Source: Microvirga pudoricolor (GTDB lineage Bacteria > Pseudomonadota > Alphaproteobacteria > Rhizobiales > Beijerinckiaceae). Taken from it: a DNA stretch of 64,000 nt. Both the position numbers and the translations under genes were made by a program. The stretch covers positions 434,001-498,000 of the forward strand of contig NZ_JAFEMB010000001.1 in the NCBI RefSeq assembly GCF_016892705.1, written 5' to 3'. Under the pieces are notes generated by a model, which was not told where the DNA came from, searched no databases, and worked only from the letters and a program-made list of their open reading frames with translations. Positions 1-7,555 of this stretch are shown piece by piece (within the stretch, counting starts at the first letter, position 1; each line of letters starts with the position of its first letter).

Positions 1-528
1 GCCACCCGGCGGCAGATGTTCGGCCACGGCCGGGTGCTGCCAGGGAGCTGGCGCACCCTCGGGGGCGCCTATGCGTGCGCCCGCGTCCTGCTGGCCAAGG
101 CCGCGAGCCGTCTGCGCCGGGAAGGCTTCACGACCCGCGCCCTCGCCCTCTGGCTCACGGACCGCGACAGCGCGGGCTGGTACGGTGAGGAGCGCTTTCG
201 TCCGACCCGGGACGACCCGTCCCTGCTCACGAGCCTTGCCCGGCTGTTCCTTCACGCGGAGCGGGAATACGCGGGACCCGGAGTCAGGAGCGTGCACGTC
301 ACCCTGCACGATCTCGTGCCCACGGGCGAGGTCGAGGCGGACCTGTTCGGACAGACCCCGGAGGCGAAGGTCAAGCGACGGATGGAGGATTTGTCCCTGA
401 TCGCGGACCGGCTGAACGCCCGGTACAGGGGCCGGAAGCTGCATTGGGGGCCTTGGGCCGAGATCCCAGGCGGCTATGCGGGCGCGAAGATCGCGTTCAA
501 CCGCATTCCGGACGCGGAGGACTTCTGA
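1..528 (+). CDS. Y-family DNA polymerase (ImpB/MucB/SamB type), C-terminal part, 5' end outside window
   Basis: The frame is open from the first base (reading ATRRQMFGHGRVLP) to a TGA at 526-528, so this is only the 3' end of a gene that starts upstream. The visible part resembles the C-terminal little-finger region of the UmuC/DinB-like translesion polymerases often labelled ImpB in Rhizobiales: an FGHGRVLP segment, then an Ala/Arg-rich helix (LLAKAASRLRREGFTTRALAL), then a GEERFRPTRDD strand and LLTSLARLF. The catalytic palm would lie upstream, so activity cannot be judged. In the family this domain grips template-primer DNA during lesion bypass. The stop codon lies in the loop of a terminator-like hairpin. 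The assignment is by remembered family pattern and is moderately secure. Confidence 0.7.
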   Translation, partial: ATRRQMFGHGRVLPGSWRTLGGAYACARVLLAKAASRLRREGFTTRALALWLTDRDSAGWYGEERFRPTRDDPSLLTSLARLFLHAEREYAGPGVRSVHVTLHDLVPTGEVEADLFGQTPEAKVKRRMEDLSLIADRLNARYRGRKLHWGPWAEIPGGYAGAKIAFNRIPDAEDF

Positions 529-550
529 GGTCCTCCGCGCCGGTCTTTTT
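513..550 (+). terminator. Terminator hairpin overlapping the polymerase stop codon
   Basis: Ten-base arms CGCGGAGGAC (513-522) and GTCCTCCGCG (530-539) enclose a 7-base loop holding the TGA stop. A CTTTTT run follows at 545-550. The T-run starts 6 bases after the stem, so it is not a textbook spacing. It separates the polymerase from the convergent ilvE. Confidence 0.5.
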
Positions 551-564
551 GCGATAAGGACGCT

Positions 565-1452
565 TCAGGCCGCCTTGGCCTTGGGCTGAACCTCGGCCGC
601 GTAATCCTCCATCAGCACCTTGGTCATGTTGCCCGGCTTGAAGGTGTAGGGGCCGATCTCCGACACGGGCGTCACCTCGGCGGCGGTGCCGGTGATGAAG
701 CACTCGTTGAAGCTTTGCAGCTCGTCCGGCATGATCCGGCGCTCCTCGACCTCGAAGCCGCGGCGCTTGGCGAGATCGATCACCGTGCGGCGGGTGATGC
801 CGTCGAGGAACGCGTCCGCGATGGGCGTGTGGACCACGCCGTCGCGGATGAAGAACACGTTCGCGCCCGTGCATTCCGCCACGCGGCCCTGCCAATCGAG
901 CATCAAGGCGTCCGCGAAGCCTTTCCGCTCCGCCCGGTGCTTGGAGATGGTGCAGATCATGTACAGGCCCGCCGCCTTCGCGGTGGAGGGAGCCGTGGCC
1001 GGGTCGGGACGGCGGTAATCCGCGAGGTCGATGCGGATGCCCTTCATCTTCTCGGCCGGGTTGAAGTAGCTCGGCCATTCCCAGGCCGCGATGGCGAGGT
1101 GGATCTTGTTGTCCTGGGCGGCGACGCCCATCATCTCCGACCCGCGCCAGGCCACCGGACGCAGGTAGGCGTCCGTCATGCCGTTCTTCTCCAGGACGAG
1201 GCGCTTGGCGGCATCGATCTCGGCCACCGTGTAGGGGATCTCGAAATCGAGGATCTCGGCGGATTTCTTCAGGCGCTCGGAATGCTCCGTGGACTTGAAG
1301 ATCTCGCCCCCATAGGCGCGCTCGCCCTCGAACACGCTCGATCCATAATGGAGGCCGTGGGAGAGGACGTGGAGCTGGGCATCTTTCCAGGGTACGATCT
1401 GTCCGTCGTACCAAATCCATCCGTCACGTTGATCGAAGGGGGTAGCGGACAT
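565..1452 (-). CDS. ilvE: Branched-chain amino acid aminotransferase
   Basis: A fold-type IV PLP transaminase of 295 aa interconverting Leu/Ile/Val and their 2-oxo acids with 2-oxoglutarate/glutamate, the last step of branched-chain synthesis. The frame is open 90 bases further upstream, but the ATG at 1452 is preceded by AAGGAG at good spacing and gives the usual N-terminus (MSATPFDQRDGWIWYDG). The HGLHYGSSVFEGERAY block (about 32-47), the PLP lysine in PSTAKAAGLYM (about Lys159), ECTGANVFF and GITRRTVI are all present. The gene is divergent from the MarR gene and ends facing the polymerase gene. The ilvE / MarR / response-regulator order is familiar in Rhizobiales. No oddity was seen. Confidence 0.95.
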   Translation of the reverse strand: MSATPFDQRDGWIWYDGQIVPWKDAQLHVLSHGLHYGSSVFEGERAYGGEIFKSTEHSERLKKSAEILDFEIPYTVAEIDAAKRLVLEKNGMTDAYLRPVAWRGSEMMGVAAQDNKIHLAIAAWEWPSYFNPAEKMKGIRIDLADYRRPDPATAPSTAKAAGLYMICTISKHRAERKGFADALMLDWQGRVAECTGANVFFIRDGVVHTPIADAFLDGITRRTVIDLAKRRGFEVEERRIMPDELQSFNECFITGTAAEVTPVSEIGPYTFKPGNMTKVLMEDYAAEVQPKAKAA

Positions 1453-1579
1453 CGTTGGTCTCCTTGATGCTGGCGACTTGAGTTGGCGAAAAACATCGGG
1501 TCGCGTAATTTCCGATGCGCTTCCATACCCTTTAAGGTTCATTCATTTCACGGAAGCGGGTTGACGAGTAACAATCGGC

Positions 1580-1593
1580 TTGAGATATGTCAA
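1580..1593. promoter_or_regulatory. Candidate MarR-family operator palindrome
   Basis: TTGAGATATGTCAA is an inverted repeat (TTGA-ATAT-TCAA) with one mismatched pair, 32 bases upstream of the chosen GTG of the MarR gene and between it and divergent ilvE. MarR dimers typically bind palindromes of this size in their own promoters. A TTGACG at 1561 could be a -35 element. Function is inferred from position and symmetry. Confidence 0.4.
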
Positions 1594-1624
1594 CAAGGCT
1601 GACTTAAAACTTAGGTGTGAGACC

Positions 1625-2155
1625 GTGTCCGACGCAGTACAGGCCATCAAGCGCGGGGGAGTGAAGGGGAAAACCGGGGATGACATCCTGGCGGAGGTCC
1701 CGGCCTACGATCTCATCGAGCTGTTCTTCTTCGCCTATCGCGATTTCGTGAGCGACCCGGACCGCATCCTCGACGAGTTCGGTTTCGGACGCGCTCATCA
1801 CCGAGTCCTGCACTTCGTGGACCGCCAGCCGGGCCTGACCATCGCGGAACTCCTCGACATCCTGCGCATCACCAAGCAGAGCCTCAACCGGGTGCTCAAG
1901 GAGCTGATCGAGAAGGACTTCGTCACCAGCTCCACGGGCACGTCCGATCGCCGCCAGCGTCATCTTCAGACCACACCGATCGGGCATGAGCTCGCGATCC
2001 GCCTGTCCAAGCTCCAGACCCGCCGGATCATGAAGGCGCTCGGCGGGCTGGAACCGGACGCCAAGGAAGTGATAAGCAATTACCTCCTGCGGCTCATCGA
2101 CCCCGACGACCGCGCCCATGTGGAGAGGCTGGTTTTCAGCACACCGAGCGAATGA
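1625..2155 (+). CDS. petP: MarR-family winged-helix regulator (PetP-like)
   Basis: A 176-aa DNA-binding regulator. A frame-consistent TTG exists at 1580, but it falls inside the candidate operator. The GTG at 1625 gives MSDAVQAIKRGG and is the more natural start. The centre carries the MarR winged helix: GFGRAHHRVLHFVDRQPG, then TIAELLDILRITKQSLNRVL as helix-turn-helix and TGTSDRRQRHLQ as the wing. The stop overlaps the next gene by four bases (ATGA), so it is translationally coupled to the response regulator. The MarR + OmpR-type pair matches petP-petR, described next to the bc1 genes in Rhodobacter. Here petABC lies about 30 kb away on the other strand. The ligand is unknown. Confidence 0.75.
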   Translation: MSDAVQAIKRGGVKGKTGDDILAEVPAYDLIELFFFAYRDFVSDPDRILDEFGFGRAHHRVLHFVDRQPGLTIAELLDILRITKQSLNRVLKELIEKDFVTSSTGTSDRRQRHLQTTPIGHELAIRLSKLQTRRIMKALGGLEPDAKEVISNYLLRLIDPDDRAHVERLVFSTPSE

Positions 2156-2874
2156 CGGACGCCACCCACGTCGAGATTCCCGACCATGCTCCCCACATCC
2201 TCGTGGTGGACGACGACCGGCGCCTGCGCGACCTTCTGGCTCGATTCCTGTCCGAGCACGGCTACCGCGTCACCGCCGCGTCCAGCGCCGCCGAGGCGCG
2301 CGCCAAGGCCGAGAACTTCGTGTTCGACGCTCTCGTGCTCGACGTGATGATGCCGGGCGAATCGGGTTTCGACTACGCCCGCTCCCTGCGCCAGACCTCA
2401 TCCGTTCCCATTCTGATGCTCACCGCCCGCGCCGATACGGCGGACCGGGTGAACGGCCTCGAAATCGGGGTGGACGACTACCTGTCCAAGCCCTTCGAGC
2501 CCCGGGAGCTGATCCTGCGCCTGGGCAACATCCTCAAGCGCTCGACGCCGCCCGCCGGGCCTGCCGGCCCGGACACCCCGGAGGCGATCCATTTCGGCCC
2601 CTTCAGCTTCCGCTTCGATCGCGGCGAGCTGCGGCGGGAGGACGAGGTCGTGCGCATCACCGAGCGCGAGCGCGAGATCCTGACGATCCTGGGCTCCCGC
2701 GCGGGCACCAACGTGCCGCGCGAGGAGTTGGCGGGCAACGGGCCCGGCGCCAACGAGCGCACGGTGGACGTGCAGATCAACCGCCTGCGCCGCAAGATCG
2801 AGATCGACCAGGCCAACCCGCTCTTCCTGCAGACGGTGCGGGGCATCGGCTACCGCCTGGTCGTGGATCGATGA
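2152..2874 (+). CDS. petR: OmpR-type response regulator (PetR-like)
   Basis: A 240-aa two-domain regulator. The receiver domain spans about 15-128, with acidic pocket Asp20-22, phospho-acceptor Asp64 (in LVLDVMMPG), Thr91 and Lys113 (LSKPFEP). A winged-helix effector domain spans about 143-238 (TEREREILTIL, then TVDVQINRLRRKIE and TVRGIGYRL). The ATG overlaps the MarR stop, and the gene's own TGA overlaps the kinase ATG, so the three proteins are probably made in fixed ratio. The kinase that follows is its likely partner. Promoter targets cannot be read from the sequence. Confidence 0.85.
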   Translation: MTDATHVEIPDHAPHILVVDDDRRLRDLLARFLSEHGYRVTAASSAAEARAKAENFVFDALVLDVMMPGESGFDYARSLRQTSSVPILMLTARADTADRVNGLEIGVDDYLSKPFEPRELILRLGNILKRSTPPAGPAGPDTPEAIHFGPFSFRFDRGELRREDEVVRITEREREILTILGSRAGTNVPREELAGNGPGANERTVDVQINRLRRKIEIDQANPLFLQTVRGIGYRLVVDR

Positions 2875-4229
2875 AGCTCGGCGCCCTCGTCCGCATGCAC
2901 TGGTTCGACCGGGCCATGCGTTCGCTCGGGGCCATCCTGCCGAAGGGGCTCTACGCCCGCTCGCTCATCATCATCATCGCGCCGGTGGTGCTGCTGCAAT
3001 CCGTCGTGGTCTACGTGTTCATGGAGCGCCACTGGCAGCTCGTGACGCGCCGCCTCTCCGCCGCCGTGACGGCCGACATCTCGGCCCTCATCGACATCTA
3101 CGAGAGCTATCCGCAGGACCGCGACGCCACAACGCTCGCCCGCATCGCCTCCGAGCGGCTGCAGCTCGACGTGGACATCCTCCACGACACCGACCTGCCG
3201 CCGGTGGGCCCGAAGCCGTTCTTCTCCATCCTCGACGAGACGCTGTCCGACGAGCTGCGCCGGCAGATCGACAAGCCCTACTGGATGGATACGGTCGGGC
3301 GATCCAACTACATCGAGATCCGGGTCAAGCTCTCCGACAAGGACGTGATGCGCGTCATCGCGCGCCGCTCCCAGGCCTATGCGTCGAACTCGCATATCTT
3401 CCTGGTCTGGATGGGCGGCTCGTCGCTGATCCTGCTCGGCATCGCGATCCTGTTCCTGCGCAACCAGATCCGCCCGATCCTCAAGCTCTCGGAAGCCGCC
3501 GAAGCGCTCGGCAAGGGACGCGAGATCGAGTTCCGGCCGCGCGGCGCGCGGGAGGTGCGCCAGGCCGGTCACGCGTTCCTGGAGATGCGCCGCCGCATCG
3601 AGCGCAGCATGGAACAGCGCACCACCATGCTCAACGGCGTCAGCCACGACCTGCGCACGATCCTGACGCGATTCAAGCTCTCGCTCGCGCTGCTCAGGCA
3701 GACGCCCGAGGTGGAGGACCTGAAGCGCGACGTGGACGAGATGAGCCGGATGCTGGAGGGCTACCTGTCCTTCGCGCGCGGCGACACCAACGAACCCGCT
3801 GTCACCACCGATCTGCGCATGATCCTCGAAGAAGTGCAGTCGGACGCCGAACGACAGGGCCACGCGACCCATCTCGACATCGTGGGCGACCCCAACATCA
3901 CGGTACGCATCGACGCCTTCCGCCGCTTGATCTTCAACCTCGTGTCCAATGCCGCGCGCCACGGCGACCGCATCGAGATCTCGGCCAACCACGAGACCCG
4001 CTGGCTCGTGCTGCATGTGGACGACGACGGCCCCGGCATCCCGGCCGACATGCGCGGCGAGGTGTTCAAGCCCTTCGTGCGCCTGGACGAGGCCCGCAAC
4101 CAGGACGAAGGCGGCTCGGGCCTCGGCCTCGCCATCGCCCGCGACATCGCGCGCTCGCATGGCGGGGATATCACGCTGGGAGATTCGCCGCTCGGGGGTT
4201 TGCGGGCGACGGTGCGGCTGCCCGCGTAG
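2871..4229 (+). CDS. EnvZ-like sensor histidine kinase
   Basis: A 452-aa inner-membrane kinase. Transmembrane segments at about 31-50 and 176-197 flank a periplasmic domain of roughly 125 residues. A HAMP linker (about 198-250), a DHp helix with phospho-accepting His259 in NGVSHDLRTILTRFKL, and a HATPase domain follow, with N-box NLVSNAARHG, DDDGPGI and GSGLGLAIARDI. The ATG at 2871 overlaps the regulator stop (ATGA), fixing the start inside a longer open frame. The EnvZ-like DHp sequence and domain order fit phosphorylation and dephosphorylation of the adjacent OmpR-type regulator. The periplasmic domain has no motif that suggests its signal. Confidence 0.88.
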   Translation: MKLGALVRMHWFDRAMRSLGAILPKGLYARSLIIIIAPVVLLQSVVVYVFMERHWQLVTRRLSAAVTADISALIDIYESYPQDRDATTLARIASERLQLDVDILHDTDLPPVGPKPFFSILDETLSDELRRQIDKPYWMDTVGRSNYIEIRVKLSDKDVMRVIARRSQAYASNSHIFLVWMGGSSLILLGIAILFLRNQIRPILKLSEAAEALGKGREIEFRPRGAREVRQAGHAFLEMRRRIERSMEQRTTMLNGVSHDLRTILTRFKLSLALLRQTPEVEDLKRDVDEMSRMLEGYLSFARGDTNEPAVTTDLRMILEEVQSDAERQGHATHLDIVGDPNITVRIDAFRRLIFNLVSNAARHGDRIEISANHETRWLVLHVDDDGPGIPADMRGEVFKPFVRLDEARNQDEGGSGLGLAIARDIARSHGGDITLGDSPLGGLRATVRLPA

Positions 4230-4244
4230 GATGGCACCAACATG

Positions 4245-4351
4245 CTCTCCTCCCCCTTGTGGGGAGCAGTTGGAGGTGAGGGTGTGAGCGCTACACTTTG
4301 AGGTGTTGGCGCCCACACCCCCACCCTAGCCCTCCCCACAAGGGGGAGGGA
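4245..4351. repeat. Dispersed long inverted repeat, family A, copy 1
   Basis: 18-base arms CCTCCCCCTTGTGGGGAG face each other across about 70 bases, and the interior also pairs partly (GGTGTGAGCGC with GCGCCCACACC). A second full copy lies at 36777-36900 and degenerate pieces near 50.4-50.7 kb. In transcripts it would form a long stem between the kinase gene and convergent csaA, so it may also work as a bidirectional terminator. Confidence 0.75.
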
Positions 4352-4363
4352 ATTTGTTGAGCT

Positions 4364-4720
4364 CTAAAACAATCTTCCGCCCACCGGCACTTCCCTGTCT
4401 GGCCGGATCAGCATCACGGCGCCGTCCGCGTCCGGCACGCCGAGCGTCAGGACCTCCGACATGAACGGTCCGATCTGGCGCGGCGGAAAGTTCACCACGG
4501 CCAAAACCTGCTGGCCCACCAGCTCCTCCACCCCATGGTTCACGGTGATCTGCGCCGAGGACCGCTTCGTGCCGATCTCCGGCCCGAAATCGATGGTGAG
4601 CTTGTAGGCGGGCTTGCGGGCCTGCGGGAAAGGCTCGGCCGCCACGATGCGGCCGACGCGGATATCCACCTTCAGAAAATCGTCGAAGGTGATGGTGGCC
4701 GGCGGTGCGGCTTGGTCCAT
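4364..4720 (-). CDS. csaA: tRNA-binding protein CsaA
   Basis: A 118-aa single-domain OB-fold protein of the tRNA-binding (EMAP-II/Arc1p/CsaA) family, with export-related chaperone activity reported for Bacillus CsaA. The start is the ATG at 4720 behind AGGGGG; upstream codons in the same frame read as low-complexity Arg-rich sequence. Family features are visible: FDDFLKVDIRVGRI near the N-terminus, FPQARKPAYKLTIDFG, the dimer segment SSAQITVNHGVEELVG and the closing FPPRQIGPFMSEVLTLG. It lies about 20 bases beyond the stop of the TetR gene on the same strand and may be co-transcribed with it. Confidence 0.9.
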   Translation of the reverse strand: MDQAAPPATITFDDFLKVDIRVGRIVAAEPFPQARKPAYKLTIDFGPEIGTKRSSAQITVNHGVEELVGQQVLAVVNFPPRQIGPFMSEVLTLGVPDADGAVMLIRPDREVPVGGRLF

Positions 4721-4742
4721 GATTGTCTGCCCCCTGTTGTCG

Positions 4743-5480
4743 TCAGATCGCCGCGGCCGGATTGACGGCGTCGCCGTCCTTCGGGGAAACCGGAGCGTCC
4801 GCCTCCGGTGTGCGGCGTTCGCCACGGCCGTCACGGCGCGCGTTCATGAAGGCGCGGCCCATGGCCCTGAACGGAGCGGTGAGGCGGCGCACGTCCTCGG
4901 CTTGCTCCAGCACCCGCTCGCCGCGCTTCAGTTCGCGGTCGAGGCGCGCCATGGTGCGGGCGAGCGTCGGGTCGTCATCGTCGAGCCAGACCCGTAGGGT
5001 GTTGGCGAAAACCAGAACGGCGCCCTGGAGCTTGAGGGTGCTGAGTGGCCCTTCCGTCGAGATCCCCGCCGCCGCCAGCATGAAGCGCTGCGAATTCAAC
5101 GCCCCCTTGTTCAGGGCCGCCAGGGCCACCGGATCGCGCTGAAAGGCGGGAAGGATCCGGCGCAGGGCGGGCCGGTAGGGCTCCATTGCGTCGAACCGGC
5201 GCATGATCACGTCGAAGATCCGCTCGCGGGCGGGCTCTCCGGCCAGATCGTCCGTCGTCCCCTCCAGGACCTTGCGGTCGATCATGCGGGAGAAGCCGCC
5301 GAGCACCGCGCCCTTGGACGGAAAGGCGTCCCGGAAATCGGCAAGGCTCACGCCCGCCTCAACGGCGATATCGGCAATCTCGATCTCGTCCCACGGACGG
5401 CGCGCCGCAAGCCGCATGAGCGCCTCGACGATGGCCTCGCGCCCGGAGGGCTTAGGGGTGGCTGACGCGGCATCCGACAT
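4743..5480 (-). CDS. TetR-family transcriptional regulator
   Basis: A 245-aa regulator with an N-terminal TetR helix-turn-helix at about 13-60 (REAIVEALMRLAARRPWDEI, then IADIAVEAGVSLADFRDAFPSK). The all-helical ligand or dimer region ends in a charged tail (RRDGRGERRTPEADAP). The ATG at 5480 has GAGGAG about 8 bases upstream. It sits between proC and csaA on the same strand. Neither ligand nor target can be told from the sequence. The C-terminal half does not look like the well-known TetR, QacR or AcrR groups. Confidence 0.8.
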   Translation of the reverse strand: MSDAASATPKPSGREAIVEALMRLAARRPWDEIEIADIAVEAGVSLADFRDAFPSKGAVLGGFSRMIDRKVLEGTTDDLAGEPARERIFDVIMRRFDAMEPYRPALRRILPAFQRDPVALAALNKGALNSQRFMLAAAGISTEGPLSTLKLQGAVLVFANTLRVWLDDDDPTLARTMARLDRELKRGERVLEQAEDVRRLTAPFRAMGRAFMNARRDGRGERRTPEADAPVSPKDGDAVNPAAAI

Positions 5481-5538
5481 GGAGGGCTCCTCTGATAACT
5501 CAGCCCCTTATGTAGGGATCGCCGCCGGATATCCCACC

Positions 5539-6366
5539 TCAGCCGGCGAGTTCCCCGGCCCTGTGCCGGGCCGCCAGGATGGCTTCCTTCATGAGGTCCT
5601 TGACGCCGCCGGGCTCGGCCATGAGCACCTTGAGGGCCGCCGCCGTGGTGCCGCCGGGCGAGGTGACGTTCTGGCGCAGGGTCTCGGGCGGAAGGTCGCT
5701 CCGCGCGAGCAATTCGCCCGCCCCCGACACCGTGGCACGAGCCAGACGCTGCGACAGGTCCTCCGGCAGGCCCGCCGCCACGCCGGCCGCCGCCAGGTGC
5801 TCGACGAGCAGAAACACGTAGGCCGGGCCGCCGCCGGACATAGCCGTCACGGCGTCGATCATGGTCTCCGAGGGCAGCCATTCCACGAGGCCGTTGCTGC
5901 GCAGGAGCGTGTCGGCGATGGCCTTCTGGGCCTCTGTCACGTCCTCGCTGGCGGCCACGCCCGTGGCGCCCCGGCCGATGCTGGCGGGCAGGTTCGGCAT
6001 GGCGCGGACCACCGCGCCGGCGTTGGGGAGGCGATCGCGCAGGTTCCGGATGGTCTTGCCCGCCAGGATCGACACGATGAGGGTGCCCCGACCCACATAG
6101 CCGTTGATGACGGGAGCCGCCTCTTCCAGAGTCTGCGGCTTGATGCCGAGCACCACCACCTCGGCGGGCTGAACCGTCGCCGGGTTCAAGGCCACGCCGC
6201 GCTCCTCACAGAGCGCCTTCATGGCGTCCGAGGCGCGAGGATCGACCACCGTCACGGCGGAGCCGGGCACGCCGACGCCGAGCCAGCCCTCGAGCATGGC
6301 GCCGCCCATCTTGCCGGCGCCCACGAGGATGATGGAGGAAGGCAGATTCTTGGCTTGATCAGGCAT
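5539..6366 (-). CDS. proC: Pyrroline-5-carboxylate reductase
   Basis: A 275-aa cytosolic enzyme making L-proline from 1-pyrroline-5-carboxylate with NAD(P)H. The Rossmann loop VGAGKMGGAMLEGW is at about 15-28, followed by ALNPATVQPAEVVVLGIKPQ and the C-terminal P5CR signature AMSGGGPAYVFLLVEH with the oligomerisation region ENVTSPGGTTAAAL-like (here QNVTSPGGTTAAALKVL). Length is normal for the family. It starts about 45 bases after the stop of the ybjN-like gene on the same strand, so the two are probably one transcript. Confidence 0.95.
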   Translation of the reverse strand: MPDQAKNLPSSIILVGAGKMGGAMLEGWLGVGVPGSAVTVVDPRASDAMKALCEERGVALNPATVQPAEVVVLGIKPQTLEEAAPVINGYVGRGTLIVSILAGKTIRNLRDRLPNAGAVVRAMPNLPASIGRGATGVAASEDVTEAQKAIADTLLRSNGLVEWLPSETMIDAVTAMSGGGPAYVFLLVEHLAAAGVAAGLPEDLSQRLARATVSGAGELLARSDLPPETLRQNVTSPGGTTAAALKVLMAEPGGVKDLMKEAILAARHRAGELAG

Positions 6367-6411
6367 CGGATGGATCTCGGCTGCGACTATTGCGACGGGG
6401 CGGCCTGGGGC

Positions 6412-6909
6412 TCAGGCCTCGCCCTCGGTCTCGAACAGCACGCAATCGAGGGCTTCGGCCGCCGTTTTGCCAGCCCACAGGACGAATTGGAAGGCCTGGA
6501 AATACCGCTCGCAGGCTTCGACGGAGACGCGCAGCATGGTCTCGCACTGGCCGTCCGTGGGTTCGGCGCCTCCCGCCAGCAGCAGGGCCTGGCGAAACAT
6601 GACCACGTTCTCCGAATTCCACAGGTCGAAATGGCCGACCCAGAGTTGCTCGTTGATCCGGGCGATGAGCGCGAGCACCTCCTGGCGCCGTCGTTCGGGC
6701 ACCTTGAGGTCGAACGCGCACGCGACATGGATCGCCTCCACGTCCTCGATCCACGTGAACGCGATGTTGTAGTTGGCCCACCGCCCCTCGACCGCGATGG
6801 ACATCTCGTCCGTCTCGGCCCGGTCGAACATCCAGTGCCTGAGCGAGGCGAAACGCTCGACGATATCCAGGGGATGTTCCGAACGCTCGAAATCGAGAAT
6901 GTGAGACAT
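6412..6909 (-). CDS. YbjN domain-containing protein
   Basis: A 165-aa soluble protein of the YbjN family (T3SS chaperone-like fold). It starts with HPLDIVERFASLRHW and ends with a helical segment (ERYFQAFQFVLWAGKTAAEAL). No catalytic motif is visible. YbjN members are linked to stress and motility phenotypes in enterobacteria, but the alphaproteobacterial group next to proC is uncharacterised. An 18-base palindrome lies 13 bases upstream of its ATG (6923-6940), close enough to affect transcription or ribosome access. Confidence 0.8.
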   Translation of the reverse strand: MSHILDFERSEHPLDIVERFASLRHWMFDRAETDEMSIAVEGRWANYNIAFTWIEDVEAIHVACAFDLKVPERRRQEVLALIARINEQLWVGHFDLWNSENVVMFRQALLLAGGAEPTDGQCETMLRVSVEACERYFQAFQFVLWAGKTAAEALDCVLFETEGEA

Positions 6910-6922
6910 GTCGATCCTGACG

Positions 6923-6940
6923 CCTCAAGCACGCTTGAGG
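6923..6940. promoter_or_regulatory. Palindrome upstream of the YbjN gene
   Basis: CCTCAAGC-AC-GCTTGAGG is a perfect inverted repeat with 8-base arms and a 2-base spacer, ending 13 bases before the YbjN start codon on the minus strand. It could be an operator, or an RNA stem beside the ribosome binding site AGGA. There is no T-run for a terminator. Confidence 0.4.
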
Positions 6941-7151
6941 TGCATTGGCACGCAGCTACAAAACGACGTCGAGCCAGCCGATATCCAGATGAATCCTACG
7001 AATACTGGAAGTTTCGAAAGATGAATCCCGAGGAGCGGCACGAATCAACGCGCCTTTGACACTCTAAGATTTTGCCCACCCTCACAATCCATGACGGACA
7101 ACTGTCCACAACAGCCGTCCTTCAACTGAATTCCTGTTGAGAAAGCGGGAA

Positions 7152-7430
7152 TCACGCAGATGTGGGCTTGGCATCTTCCGTAGCGGAGTGCCGATCCTCG
7201 AGAACCTTCAGGCGGGCGCTCAGGCGCTCGTTTTCCTCGCGGGCGGCCAACACCATCTCGCGCAGCACCTCCACCTCCTCGCGGGTGGCCACGTCCATGT
7301 CCCGGATCAGGCGCTCGGCCTGGGACTTCACGACGGTCTCGACCTCGCGGCGCACGCCCTGGGCGGCCCCGGCCGCATCGGTGGCGAGTCGGGCGATCTC
7401 ATCGAACAGGCGGTTGGAACTCTGGGCCAT
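7152..7430 (-). CDS. ubiK: Accessory factor UbiK family protein (BMFP domain)
   Basis: A 92-aa, mostly helical protein. Residues about 1-35 form an amphipathic region (SSNRLFDEIARLATDAAG) and about 48-80 a heptad-like coiled coil (REEVEVLREMVLAAREENERLSARLKVLE) typical of the BMFP/UbiK family, whose E. coli member is a trimeric ubiquinone-biosynthesis accessory factor needed for efficient aerobic UQ formation. It is divergent from lgt with about 125 bases between. The symbol is given by family; function in this organism is inferred. Confidence 0.82.
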   Translation of the reverse strand: MAQSSNRLFDEIARLATDAAGAAQGVRREVETVVKSQAERLIRDMDVATREEVEVLREMVLAAREENERLSARLKVLEDRHSATEDAKPTSA

Positions 7431-7555
7431 GGTGTGCTCGTCCTCGACTGGAAACGCGATGGTGCAGATGTGGTCGTTTTCGGCCGGGACTGCAACAGGG
7501 TTGACGGCGGCTTGCCCGGCGGTCCAATGGCTGGGAAACGCTTTACAAGGCCCAG

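Noticed and set aside
1580..1624. TTG at 1580 as the start of the MarR gene
   Set aside because: It lies inside the candidate operator, has no ribosome binding site, and the added residues do not match the family start.
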